Under the pieces are notes generated by a model. The model did not search any database and was not told where the DNA came from. It saw only the letters and a list, made by a program, of their open reading frames with translations. Both the position numbers and the translations under genes were made by a program. From CAZKXX01 sp964556705 (GTDB lineage: Bacteria > Acidobacteriota > Terriglobia > UBA7540): a stretch of 23,843 nt of DNA. Location of the stretch: assembly GCA_964556705.1 (NCBI GenBank), contig CAZKXX010000060.1:1-23843 (forward strand), given 5' to 3'. Of this stretch, positions 6,640-13,406 are shown piece by piece; position 1 is the first letter of the stretch; each line of letters opens with the position of its first letter.

Positions 6640-7353
6640 TCAGATGGATTTGACGGGCATGGTGACGATGTCTTCCACCTGCGCAATTTCGCGCGTCACG
6701 AAGGGTTCGCCGTAGCGCACGCCGATCATCAGCCCGAAGTGGCGCGCCAGCGAGGCCATGCGCTCGCGCAAATCCTGGCGGGAAGGGAAGAGGTTCATGA
6801 GGTCGGCGCGCGGCGAAAATTGCGACGAGTAGGCGAGAATGGATTTCAGTTTCTTCTCGAACTGCGCGGTGATGTCCACGACAAACGTCGGCCGCACGGC
6901 GGGAACGTAGAGCGAGGCGTAGATGATTTTGAACGGCCGGTGAGGGCGGCCTTCCAGCGGCAGCTTGGCGAGGCCCGCGTAAAAGCACGCCTCGTAGCCG
7001 ATTCGCCCCGTCAGGTAGTGGTCGGGATGACGCCCCTCCCAGTACGGAAGGATGACGGTGCGCGGCCGCAGGTCGCGGATCTTCTGCGCGATTTTCAGCT
7101 TGAACTCGCGCGAGTCTTCAAGCCCCGCGTCGGGAAGCCGCAGGTTTTCGCGCCAGGTGAGCCCCATGATGCGCGTGGCGCGCGCCGATTCCTTTTCGCG
7201 CAGCGACGCGCTGCCGCGCGTGCCCGACTCGCCCGCCGTCAGGTCGAGCGCGCCCACCCGGTAGCCGGCTTGGACCATCTTGATCACCGTGCCCGCGCAG
7301 GTGATTTCGGTGTCGTCGGGATGGGCGGCGATGGAGAGGACGTCCACATTCAT
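6640..7353 (-). CDS. bshB1: BshB1-type deacetylase of bacillithiol biosynthesis
   Basis: A 237-residue LmbE/PIG-L-fold zinc deacetylase. The signature AHPDDTE is at residues 10-16 (zinc ligands His11 and Asp14) and the second ligand motif HPDH at 109-112. The sequence between them (DLTAGESGTRGS, NLRLPDAGLED) is characteristic of the bacillithiol branch, which removes the acetyl group from GlcNAc-malate to give GlcN-malate. BshA and BshC are not in the window. ATG 7353 is the first codon of the conserved NVDVLSIAAHPDD start. The left arm of the S23 element begins only 20 bases upstream, so its promoter region may have been replaced by that element, and the S23 gene reads toward bshB1. Confidence 0.9.
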   Translation of the reverse strand: MNVDVLSIAAHPDDTEITCAGTVIKMVQAGYRVGALDLTAGESGTRGSASLREKESARATRIMGLTWRENLRLPDAGLEDSREFKLKIAQKIRDLRPRTVILPYWEGRHPDHYLTGRIGYEACFYAGLAKLPLEGRPHRPFKIIYASLYVPAVRPTFVVDITAQFEKKLKSILAYSSQFSPRADLMNLFPSRQDLRERMASLARHFGLMIGVRYGEPFVTREIAQVEDIVTMPVKSI

Positions 7354-7372
7354 GGTGTCGCGCCTTTCCGGA

Positions 7373-7407
7373 TTAATGAAAATTGATCATTGAAAATTGT
7401 CAATTGT
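7373..7407 (+). repeat. Left heptad array of the S23 element
   Basis: Five 7-base units in strict register: TTAATGA (7373), AAATTGA (7380), TCATTGA (7387), AAATTGT (7394), CAATTGT (7401). It supplies the TGA stop (7402-7400, minus) of the S23 gene and ends 20 bases from the bshB1 start. Confidence 0.75.
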
Positions 7408-7768
7408 CCTCACGCGGCCGGCGTGTCTGAGTTGTCTTCCGAGCCGCTGTCACGATGGCGACGATTTCGTTCGTTTCCCGAATCAGGTCGGTCAGTCGTT
7501 CCGCTTTCACGTAGCCTGACTCGGATAGGAGTTCCAGCCAGTCAAGAGTCTCATCGGCTTCCTCTTCCACAATTGCAAGCTTGGCCGCGAAGGTGGCACG
7601 AGATTGGGCTCGGCATGCGGCGCGGTAATTGGCACCCACCGAGGTCGCGGAGCGCACGATCTGATTGACGATGGTACGTGAAGCCGCCTGTCGCGGCAAA
7701 ACCTCGGCATGCTTGATGACCCTCAGCGCGAAAGATTTCGTTCGTGCTTTCATCTGATCGGAGGTCAT
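7400..7768 (-). CDS. Four-helix-bundle protein, S23/IVP (23S rRNA intervening-sequence) family
   Basis: A 122-residue all-helical protein with the family's strongest signatures: RSATSVGANYRAACRAQSRA (about residues 40-59), then the paired acidic helix IVEEEADETLDWLELL. The family was named for reading frames inside 23S rRNA intervening sequences and includes the Avd accessory subunit of diversity-generating retroelements, a pentameric basic barrel that binds reverse transcriptase and nucleic acid. No reverse transcriptase or variable-repeat target is seen in this window. The start at 7768 gives the usual N-terminus; ATG 7753 is an alternative. The stop codon is part of the left heptad array. 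The gene points toward bshB1 (46 bases away). Confidence 0.88.
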   Translation of the reverse strand: MTSDQMKARTKSFALRVIKHAEVLPRQAASRTIVNQIVRSATSVGANYRAACRAQSRATFAAKLAIVEEEADETLDWLELLSESGYVKAERLTDLIRETNEIVAIVTAARKTTQTRRPREDN

Positions 7769-7839
7769 GCCTGTGTCAATTCGCAGTCGGGTGTTTGAAC
7801 AGTCCGTGGAACATCGGCTCTACCCCACGGTCAGCCCGC

Positions 7840-7880
7840 CAATTATCAATTGTCAATTTTCAATTATCAATTCCAAATTG
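7840..7880 (+). repeat. Right heptad array of the S23 element
   Basis: Units CAATTAT (7840), CAATTGT (7847), CAATTTT (7854), CAATTAT (7861) and CAATTCC (7868), then a partial AAATTG. The reverse complement of the left array gives the same CAATTNN word. It ends 28 bases before the SDR start. Confidence 0.78.
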
Positions 7881-7908
7881 CGCCGCCAGCATGGTAAGAA
7901 TTCGCCTT

Positions 7909-8652
7909 ATGGAATGCACGCAGCTATCGAACCAAGTGATTCTCGTCACCGGCGCCGGACGGCGTCTCGGCCGCGCGGTCGCGCTGGCGCTGGCGAGCGC
8001 GGGCGCGCACGTTGCGGTCAATTACCACCAGTCGCGCGCCGGCGCGCTGGCCACGGTTCGCGAGATTCGCGCTTTGGGGGTCGAGGCCGAAGCGTTCCGC
8101 GCCGACGTCTCAAAGCCGCGCGAAGTCGCCGCGATGTTCCGCCGCATCGAACGGCGATTCAAGCGTCTCGACGTGCTCGTGAACAACGCGGGCATCTTCT
8201 TCGAGCGCCGGTGGGACGAGCTCCGCGAAAAAGACTGGGACCGGATTCTGGGCGTGAATCTGAAGGGTACGTTTTTCTGCGCGCAGGCGGCGGCGCGCCT
8301 GATGCTGCGGCGCAAGCGCGGGAACATCATCAACATTTCCTCGCTCGGCGGCCTCCAGGCCTGGAGTGGCTACGCGCACTATTGCGCGTCGAAGGCGGGC
8401 GTCATCATGCTGACGCGCTGCCTGGCGAAAGCGCTCGCGCCGCACATCCGCGTAAACTCGATTGCGCCCGGCAGCATCGTCTTTCCGGGGCAGAAACTGA
8501 CGGCGCGGGAAAAGCGCGTGAGCCGACGCAGCCCGCTCGGCCGGCCCGGCAGCCCCGAGGACATCGCGGAAATGGTTCTCTATCTCGCTACGCGCGGCGG
8601 GTTCATCACCGGCCAGGTCTTCGTTGTGGACGGAGGGAAGTCGGTTGCGTAA
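7909..8652 (+). CDS. Short-chain dehydrogenase/reductase (SDR), FabG-like
   Basis: A 247-residue classical SDR. The cofactor loop TGAGRRLGRA is at residues 14-23, NNAG at 92-95, the active-site Asn117, Ser144/145 and the catalytic pair Tyr158-Lys162 (YCASK). The end FITGQVFVVDGG is typical of the FabG/3-oxoacyl reductase group. The two arginines in the TGxxxGxG loop (GRRLG) and the basic residue context suggest NADP(H), as in pteridine-reductase-like SDRs; the substrate cannot be told. ATG 7909 is preferred over 7891 because the conserved fold begins just after it; neither has a clear ribosome site. Promoter sequences must lie in or beyond the right heptad array. The stop TAA is followed at once by another heptad array. 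Confidence 0.85.
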   Translation: MECTQLSNQVILVTGAGRRLGRAVALALASAGAHVAVNYHQSRAGALATVREIRALGVEAEAFRADVSKPREVAAMFRRIERRFKRLDVLVNNAGIFFERRWDELREKDWDRILGVNLKGTFFCAQAAARLMLRRKRGNIINISSLGGLQAWSGYAHYCASKAGVIMLTRCLAKALAPHIRVNSIAPGSIVFPGQKLTAREKRVSRRSPLGRPGSPEDIAEMVLYLATRGGFITGQVFVVDGGKSVA

Positions 8653-8951
8653 AGTCGGCAGAAGGCAGAGGGCAGTCGGCAGAGAGCGGAAGGCAGTACT
8701 CAGAAGGCAGGGCCAGTGAGTGCGGAGACCTTTCGTCGTTCCAATCGAAAGCACCTGCCTGCCCTGCCTGCGCCTGCCTGCCGCAGGCAGGGCAGGCGCA
8801 GGCGGGACGACCTCTTCAGGATGATACATTCCGGCTTTTCTGCGGCCGGCAGAAAGACAACCAGCGGACGAGACGCGGCGCGGTGCAACCCCAACGCAGG
8901 GGCGAAACTCTGCTGGTCGCTGCCTGCTGCTTTCTGCCGACGGCCTGCTTT
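8653..8951. repeat. Inverted 7-bp-period repeat element, locus 4
   Basis: The left arm (8653-8708) has eight units of the form AGNNGGC (AGTCGGC, AGAAGGC and variants), beginning on the base after the SDR stop. The right arm (8910-8951) has six units of the complementary type (CTGCTGC, TTTCTGC and variants) and ends five bases before the stop of the convergent transglutaminase gene. The core of about 200 bases holds a separate palindrome (8757-8797) and no convincing gene. The element fills the whole convergent intergenic gap. Confidence 0.72.
8757..8797. repeat. CCTGCC-type palindrome inside locus 4
   Basis: GCCTGCCCTGCCTGC (8757-8771) is perfectly complementary to 8783-8797 with an 11-base gap. 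The same CCTGCC/GGCAGG word recurs at 20290-20308, so it is likely a dispersed palindrome family separate from the heptad arrays. Confidence 0.65.
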
Positions 8952-8956
8952 AACTT

Positions 8957-11170
8957 TTACTGTCGGCTCGCGGCGATTTGCTCAATGAGCGAGCGCAGGC
9001 GGGAAATGGGGACGCGCGAGCGCCCGAAGCGCAGGGCGTTGTAAAGGGCGGTGAATTCGGAGACGATTCCGCTGAGATTCGTCTTTGCCAGTGAAAACGC
9101 GAACTCGCGGGGCGTCTGCGAAGGCGCTTTGCGAAACCCTTTCTTGTCCATCGCCTTCAGAAACTCGCGATAGGTGAGCGCGGCCTCTTCGGGATCGAGG
9201 TTCCGGTCCAGCCGGCGGAATTTCCAGGCGATGAGGAAGCGCAGCTCGGCGATCGAGCCCGCCTTCTCGGCAATCACAATTGCGCCCAGCACGCTCAGCA
9301 TGAAAAGGAAGACGAGCAGCTTGTGGGACATCAGCCAGTCTTCGCCCTGGTAGGCGAGGTCGATGGCGCGGCGCTGGGCGCGGCGGAACGCCTGGCGAAA
9401 GTCGCGCTGGTAGCGCCGCGTATCGCTTTCCATCTGCTGCGCCAGGCGCACCTGCCGGCCGAAATCGTAATTGATGATCCACTCGTTCCAGAAGAGCGTC
9501 ATCGCATCCACGTAATCGCTGAACGGTCCCCACTCGGCGACGCTGACGGGGTTGGGGTCCGGCGGCGTGGGATCGAACGCGATCCAACCATACTCGGGAA
9601 AATAAACTTCCACCCAACTGTGCGCGTCGCGGGCGCGCACGATGAAGTTCTTGCCGACGCGGTTGTAGCTTCCCGTCTGAAAACCGTTCACGATGCGGCT
9701 GGGAATGCCCAGTGTGCGCAGCATGACGGCCATCGAGGCGGCGAAGTATTCGCAGTAGCCTGAACGGGCGCGCGTCAGAAAACTGCCGACGGGGTCGTCG
9801 GGGTCCACCTGTGGCGGGTCGAGCGAGTAGCCGAAATTCGTGCTCAGCCAGGTTTCGAGGGCTCGCGCGCGGTCGTAGTTGTTTCCGGCTCCGGCGGTGA
9901 CTTCAGCGGCGATTTCGGCGATGCGCGGGTTCAAATCCGGCGTCTGAAGATAGACGAGCCGAATTTCCAGCGGATACTCCTGCGAGGCGGTCCGCAGGAG
10001 GTCGGGCGACGGCACGCCCACGTCCGAAATGACTTCGTAACTGATTGGCGTGAAGCCGTGTCCGGGGTAGTGGAGCGACGAAGTGATGTCCGTGGTCACG
10101 GCGCGGAAGCGTCCGCGCAATTCGCGCGGCACGGGCGCGGCGAAGAGGACGTCAGCGGAGATCGGTGAAAGGAGGATGCGATAGCGGAGGGGCTGGCGCG
10201 GGCGGCGGCTCCAGCCGTCCGGCGTGGGAAGCAGGTAGCGCTGGGTGGAGGCGGGCGGGATAAACTCCTGCGCCGTATCGTCGTTGTACCAGTTGCGGCC
10301 GTCGAAACTGGTGAGCGCCACGCCGCGCCATTTCACGTTTCGGAACGGGCGCGGGTCGCCCTCCACGACCACGCGCATGACCACGAGGTTCGACTGAAGA
10401 ATTTTTCGGATGTCTCCCAGGTTGACGCTGCCGGAAAACCCCGTGATGTTCTGCGTCTCCATCCCCAGGCCCGTCAGGTAGCCGGTGCGGTAGCGGGGAA
10501 TCACGAAAAACAGGACCGCGGCGAGCAGAACGATGCCGATGGCGAGCCCGGCGGTGGCGCCGGCGAGCGCCCGTTCGAGCGCCGAGCGATTTTTCGCCGC
10601 GGCCGTGAACGGACCTTCGGGGGCGCGGCGCGAAGTCTCCGTCGAGCGCTTGATTTCATGGCTGATGAAAGTGGAAATCGCAAACAGCAGGTAGAACGAA
10701 AAACCGGCGAGAAACGTGGTGCCCACCGTGAGGATGGCGCTGGCGAGCAGCATGAGAAACGAAAGCGTCGCGAGGTACCCGTAATCGCGGTTCGTACGCG
10801 CCGAAAAAATCTTCACGACCGTCGTGAAGAGCACCAGATGGACGGTGGCGGCGAGCATGCTGTCCATGGGGCTGGGGCCGGCGGAAAAAATCAGAAAATC
10901 GAGGACGTAGAAGAAAATGTAGAAGACCGAAACGCGCGTGACGGTGCGCGGTGAAATCTGCCAGTCGCGGTCGCGGAAGTAGCCCCACAGTTTGACGGCG
11001 AGCGCCGTGGAGACAGCGGCGATGGAAAGCAGGTCCAGCTTGCCGGTGGTCGCCAGGGTCAGGAACCCTGTGGCCAGCATCAGCAGCAGCGACACCTCAA
11101 AGTAGCGCTGCGCGCTGATGTGCGCGTGCTTGCGGGTGATTTCGTGCGCGTCGGCGGCGGTTCGGGCCAT
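8957..11170 (-). CDS. TgpA-like transglutaminase/DUF3488 membrane protein
   Basis: 737 residues. The N-terminal DUF3488 part has about six membrane segments (residues ~20-220), then a large periplasmic region with a transglutaminase-like papain-fold domain, and a final membrane segment near residue 620 followed by a cytoplasmic tail. The catalytic triad is visible: Cys473 (ARSGYCEYFA), His517 (RDAHSWVEVYF) and Asp533 (AFDPTPP). The length and order match TgpA of pseudomonads and its common relatives, usually found next to MoxR ATPase and DUF58 genes; here the neighbours are VWFA proteins instead. It probably acts on cell-envelope proteins or peptides. It starts 29 bases after the upstream VWFA gene and ends the operon. 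Confidence 0.9.
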   Translation of the reverse strand: MARTAADAHEITRKHAHISAQRYFEVSLLLMLATGFLTLATTGKLDLLSIAAVSTALAVKLWGYFRDRDWQISPRTVTRVSVFYIFFYVLDFLIFSAGPSPMDSMLAATVHLVLFTTVVKIFSARTNRDYGYLATLSFLMLLASAILTVGTTFLAGFSFYLLFAISTFISHEIKRSTETSRRAPEGPFTAAAKNRSALERALAGATAGLAIGIVLLAAVLFFVIPRYRTGYLTGLGMETQNITGFSGSVNLGDIRKILQSNLVVMRVVVEGDPRPFRNVKWRGVALTSFDGRNWYNDDTAQEFIPPASTQRYLLPTPDGWSRRPRQPLRYRILLSPISADVLFAAPVPRELRGRFRAVTTDITSSLHYPGHGFTPISYEVISDVGVPSPDLLRTASQEYPLEIRLVYLQTPDLNPRIAEIAAEVTAGAGNNYDRARALETWLSTNFGYSLDPPQVDPDDPVGSFLTRARSGYCEYFAASMAVMLRTLGIPSRIVNGFQTGSYNRVGKNFIVRARDAHSWVEVYFPEYGWIAFDPTPPDPNPVSVAEWGPFSDYVDAMTLFWNEWIINYDFGRQVRLAQQMESDTRRYQRDFRQAFRRAQRRAIDLAYQGEDWLMSHKLLVFLFMLSVLGAIVIAEKAGSIAELRFLIAWKFRRLDRNLDPEEAALTYREFLKAMDKKGFRKAPSQTPREFAFSLAKTNLSGIVSEFTALYNALRFGRSRVPISRLRSLIEQIAASRQ

Positions 11171-11199
11171 GGACGGGTGCGTTCCTTCGACCGCCTATT

Positions 11200-12219
11200 T
11201 TAGTCCAGCGGAGGCCCGGAGGGAGGGAAGATTGAGCGAAATTGAAGCCTCTCGCGCGCCGCGCTCTCGCTGGGGGCGTAGTAGCCGCGGCGGGCATGGA
11301 CCTGATATCTGCGCCCGGGCGGCAGAGCCTCCCCGCGAACGCGGACTTCGACGGCGCGAAAGCGCCCGTCGCGCGCCTTGTTCGTGCTCTGGTAGCCGAG
11401 CGTGTAACGCTGTTTCAGGCGGTCAATGACGGCGCGCAGGGTGGGTGTGAGCGAATGGGCGCTGGTATCGAAAATCTCTCCGCCCGTTTCGCGCGTGATG
11501 GTGTTGACGGCGCCCGCCCCCGCGACCCAGTCCGGCAGTCGGTACGCGCCGCGTCCGCCCCCTGAGCCGATCTGGATGCTGTAAATGACGGTTTCGGTTT
11601 CCATCGCCAGGCGGATGACATCGTTCCGGTCGGCGGCGCCGCGAGCCGTGGCCTGGTTGTCGGAAATCAGGATGACAGCGTGGCGGCGGCGGCGCGCCGC
11701 GTCGCTCAGGTAGAGCGCGGCCTCAAAGAGCGCGTCGGTGATGTTCGTGCCGCCGCCGGGCTGGAGCGAGGCAATGCTTTCGGCGACGCGCTCGCGGTCC
11801 GCGGTGAGCGGTTCGATGCGTTCAACCTCAGTCGCGAAACCGAACAAAGTCACGAGGTCGCCGGGCTTCAGCAGCTTCAGCGTTTCGCGCGCTGCGTGAC
11901 GGATCTGGGGGAAGTAGGGCGCGACGCTCCCGCTGCGGTCCACCACCAGCGCCACGGCCAGCGGCAGCTCGTCGCGCGAGAAGTGCAGGATTTCCTGCTC
12001 GACATCGTCCTCGAAAATGCGAAAGTCTTCGCGGCGCAGCGCGTTCGCCAGGCGGCCGCGCTCGTCGCGCACCGTGGCTTCGATGAGAATCAGGTTCACG
12101 TCCACGCGCAGCTTGAACTCGTCGGTCGCCGGTCCGGCCGGCGCGCCTTGCTGCCCGGCGAACGCCGGCGCGCAGAAGGCGAGCACGACGACGAGAGCGG
12201 TTCGAGCACGGCAAGCCAT
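11200..12219 (-). CDS. VWFA-related Acidobacterial domain protein (A)
   Basis: 339 residues with a signal peptide (TALVVVLAFCAPAFA). The domain starts with the family's RVDVNLILIEATVRDERGR and LRREDFRIFEDDVEQEILHFS, then a von Willebrand A fold with an intact metal site (DRSGS, Asp94-Ser96-Ser98) and ends GYQSTNKARDGRFRAVEVRVR .. RRGYYAP. These match the VWFA-related family widespread in Acidobacteria, exported proteins of unknown function presumed to bind ligands through the metal site. ATG 12219 is chosen because AGGA lies six bases upstream and the signal peptide begins there. Of the three paralogues here it alone keeps a full metal-binding motif. Confidence 0.9.
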   Translation of the reverse strand: MACRARTALVVVLAFCAPAFAGQQGAPAGPATDEFKLRVDVNLILIEATVRDERGRLANALRREDFRIFEDDVEQEILHFSRDELPLAVALVVDRSGSVAPYFPQIRHAARETLKLLKPGDLVTLFGFATEVERIEPLTADRERVAESIASLQPGGGTNITDALFEAALYLSDAARRRRHAVILISDNQATARGAADRNDVIRLAMETETVIYSIQIGSGGGRGAYRLPDWVAGAGAVNTITRETGGEIFDTSAHSLTPTLRAVIDRLKQRYTLGYQSTNKARDGRFRAVEVRVRGEALPPGRRYQVHARRGYYAPSESAARERLQFRSIFPPSGPPLD

Positions 12220-12290
12220 TTCGTTTCCTGAAGTCCGCATCCCTCTGGATGCCCGTGGCGAGCCTTCCGTTGTCCTTCGGTTGGGAGCCC

Positions 12291-13406
12291 TCATAACTCG
12301 GCGGCGATGCGGCGCGTCACCTGCGAGACGGCGGCGCGCGACAGGCGGCGGGCGGGAATCCATCGCAGCCCGTCGCCATCGCAGTCAGCGTTCAGCCGGG
12401 CGGGGAAGACGTGGACATGAATGTCGCGGAACGTGATGCCGTGCCGGAGGCGGGCGATGGCGGGGCCGAGCGTCGTGTGGTTTCCGGTCAGGCTGCGCAA
12501 CCGCGCGCGCAGCTTGCGACGCGCTTCGGCGGGCGTCCGGCCGAAGGCGGCGGGAAAATTCCACAAGTCGCCGAGCAGGCCGTCATCGAGGCCGCGGACC
12601 ACGGCGAGTTTCGCGCCGTCCCGCAGCACTCCCACCGCCAGGTGCCGGCACTCCACGGCGCGGCGAGGACGAGGCTCGGGATAGGTTTCCGGGTTTCCCT
12701 CCCGCAGAGTGCGGCACAAGGCATGCAGAGGGCAGTACGAACATCGTGGCGCGCGCGGCAGGCAAACCGTTTGCCCGAGTTCCATCAGCGCCTGGTTGAA
12801 ATCTCCCGGCCGCGTTTTTGAAAGCACCGCATCGAGACGCGATTCAACCGCCTGGCGGAAACTGCGCTGGTGGAGGTTGCCGCGCAAAGCTTCCAGCCGC
12901 GCGACAACGCGCGCGACGTTGCCGTCGAGAACGAAAAACGGCCGGTTCATAGCGATGCTGAGAACCGCGCGCGCCGTATAATCACCGACGCCGGGAAGGG
13001 AACGCGCCTCCGCGTAGTTTTGCGGGAACCGCCCGCGAAAGTCGCGAAGCAGGACTTTCGCCGCGGCGTGCAGGTTGCGCGCGCGACGGTAATAGCCCAG
13101 CCCCGACCACAACTCCAGCACGCGTTCGAGCGGCGCGCGGGCCAGCCGGCGCACGCTCGGGAGCGCGCGCAGGAAGCGACGGAAATACGGGACGACGGTT
13201 TCGACCTGAGTCTGCTGGAGCATCACTTCCGAGACCCAGACCGAGTACGGCGTAGGACGGCGCCGCCAGGGAAGGGGACGCGCGTTCAAACGAAACCAGC
13301 GGAGCAGCCGCCGGCGAAGGGCGGCGGGGCGCGAAGACGAAAAGGGCCGGGAGGGATGATTCCCGGCCCTGATCGATGGAGTTGTTCCGCCGCTACTGAA
13401 CGGCAA
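12291..13406 (-). CDS. mutY: A/G-specific adenine DNA glycosylase MutY
   Basis: Removes adenine mispaired with 8-oxoguanine. Key parts of the 371-residue frame: catalytic Glu60 (WVSEVMLQQTQV), helix-hairpin-helix LPGVGDYTA (137-145), catalytic Asp161 (VLDGNVARV), the iron-sulfur loop Cys215-x6-Cys222-x2-Cys225-x5-Cys231, and a C-terminal NUDIX-like 8-oxoG recognition domain (AVGVLRDGAKLAVVRGL). The start is unclear: the only canonical in-frame start is a TTG at 13406, overlapping the stop of the upstream VWFA gene by 14 bases, and it adds about 28 residues without homology-like character. A terminator-like hairpin lies inside this extension. The true start may be a non-canonical codon nearer residue 28-35. 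Confidence 0.92.
   Translation of the reverse strand: MPFSSGGTTPSIRAGNHPSRPFSSSRPAALRRRLLRWFRLNARPLPWRRRPTPYSVWVSEVMLQQTQVETVVPYFRRFLRALPSVRRLARAPLERVLELWSGLGYYRRARNLHAAAKVLLRDFRGRFPQNYAEARSLPGVGDYTARAVLSIAMNRPFFVLDGNVARVVARLEALRGNLHQRSFRQAVESRLDAVLSKTRPGDFNQALMELGQTVCLPRAPRCSYCPLHALCRTLREGNPETYPEPRPRRAVECRHLAVGVLRDGAKLAVVRGLDDGLLGDLWNFPAAFGRTPAEARRKLRARLRSLTGNHTTLGPAIARLRHGITFRDIHVHVFPARLNADCDGDGLRWIPARRLSRAAVSQVTRRIAAEL
13331..13370 (-). terminator. Terminator-like hairpin at the 5' end of mutY
   Basis: AGGGCCGGGA (13343-13352) pairs perfectly with 13361-13370 around an 8-base loop. On the minus strand the stem is followed by TTTTCGTCTTC. It would end the VWFA transcript 23 bases after that gene's stop, but it lies upstream of, or inside, the 5' part of mutY, so read-through or attenuation is implied for the genes behind it. 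Confidence 0.6.

Larger units (their letters stand above)
7373..7880. mobile_element. Candidate element: S23/IVP gene bounded by inverted heptad arrays (locus 3)
   Basis: A left array (7373-7407) of five heptads of the type NAATTGN and a right array (7840-7880) of five to six heptads of the type CAATTNN are reverse complements of one another and enclose one complete gene of the four-helix-bundle S23/IVP family. The arrays are AT-rich against a GC-rich surrounding. The arrangement, terminal inverted repeats around a single small gene, is like a compact mobile element, but no target-site duplication or transposase is visible. Mobility is inference. Confidence 0.5.

Noticed and set aside
7400..7768. 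A diversity-generating retroelement around the S23/Avd-like gene
   Set aside because: No reverse transcriptase, template repeat or variable-repeat target gene is visible in the window; only the fold family is shared.
7373..8951. CRISPR array
   Set aside because: The repeats are contiguous 7-base degenerate units without spacers, occur as inverted pairs and have no cas genes nearby.
7767..9044. 425-residue plus-strand frame across the SDR gene
   Set aside because: Off-frame to the SDR catalytic motifs and runs through the heptad element; composition is that of a shadow frame.
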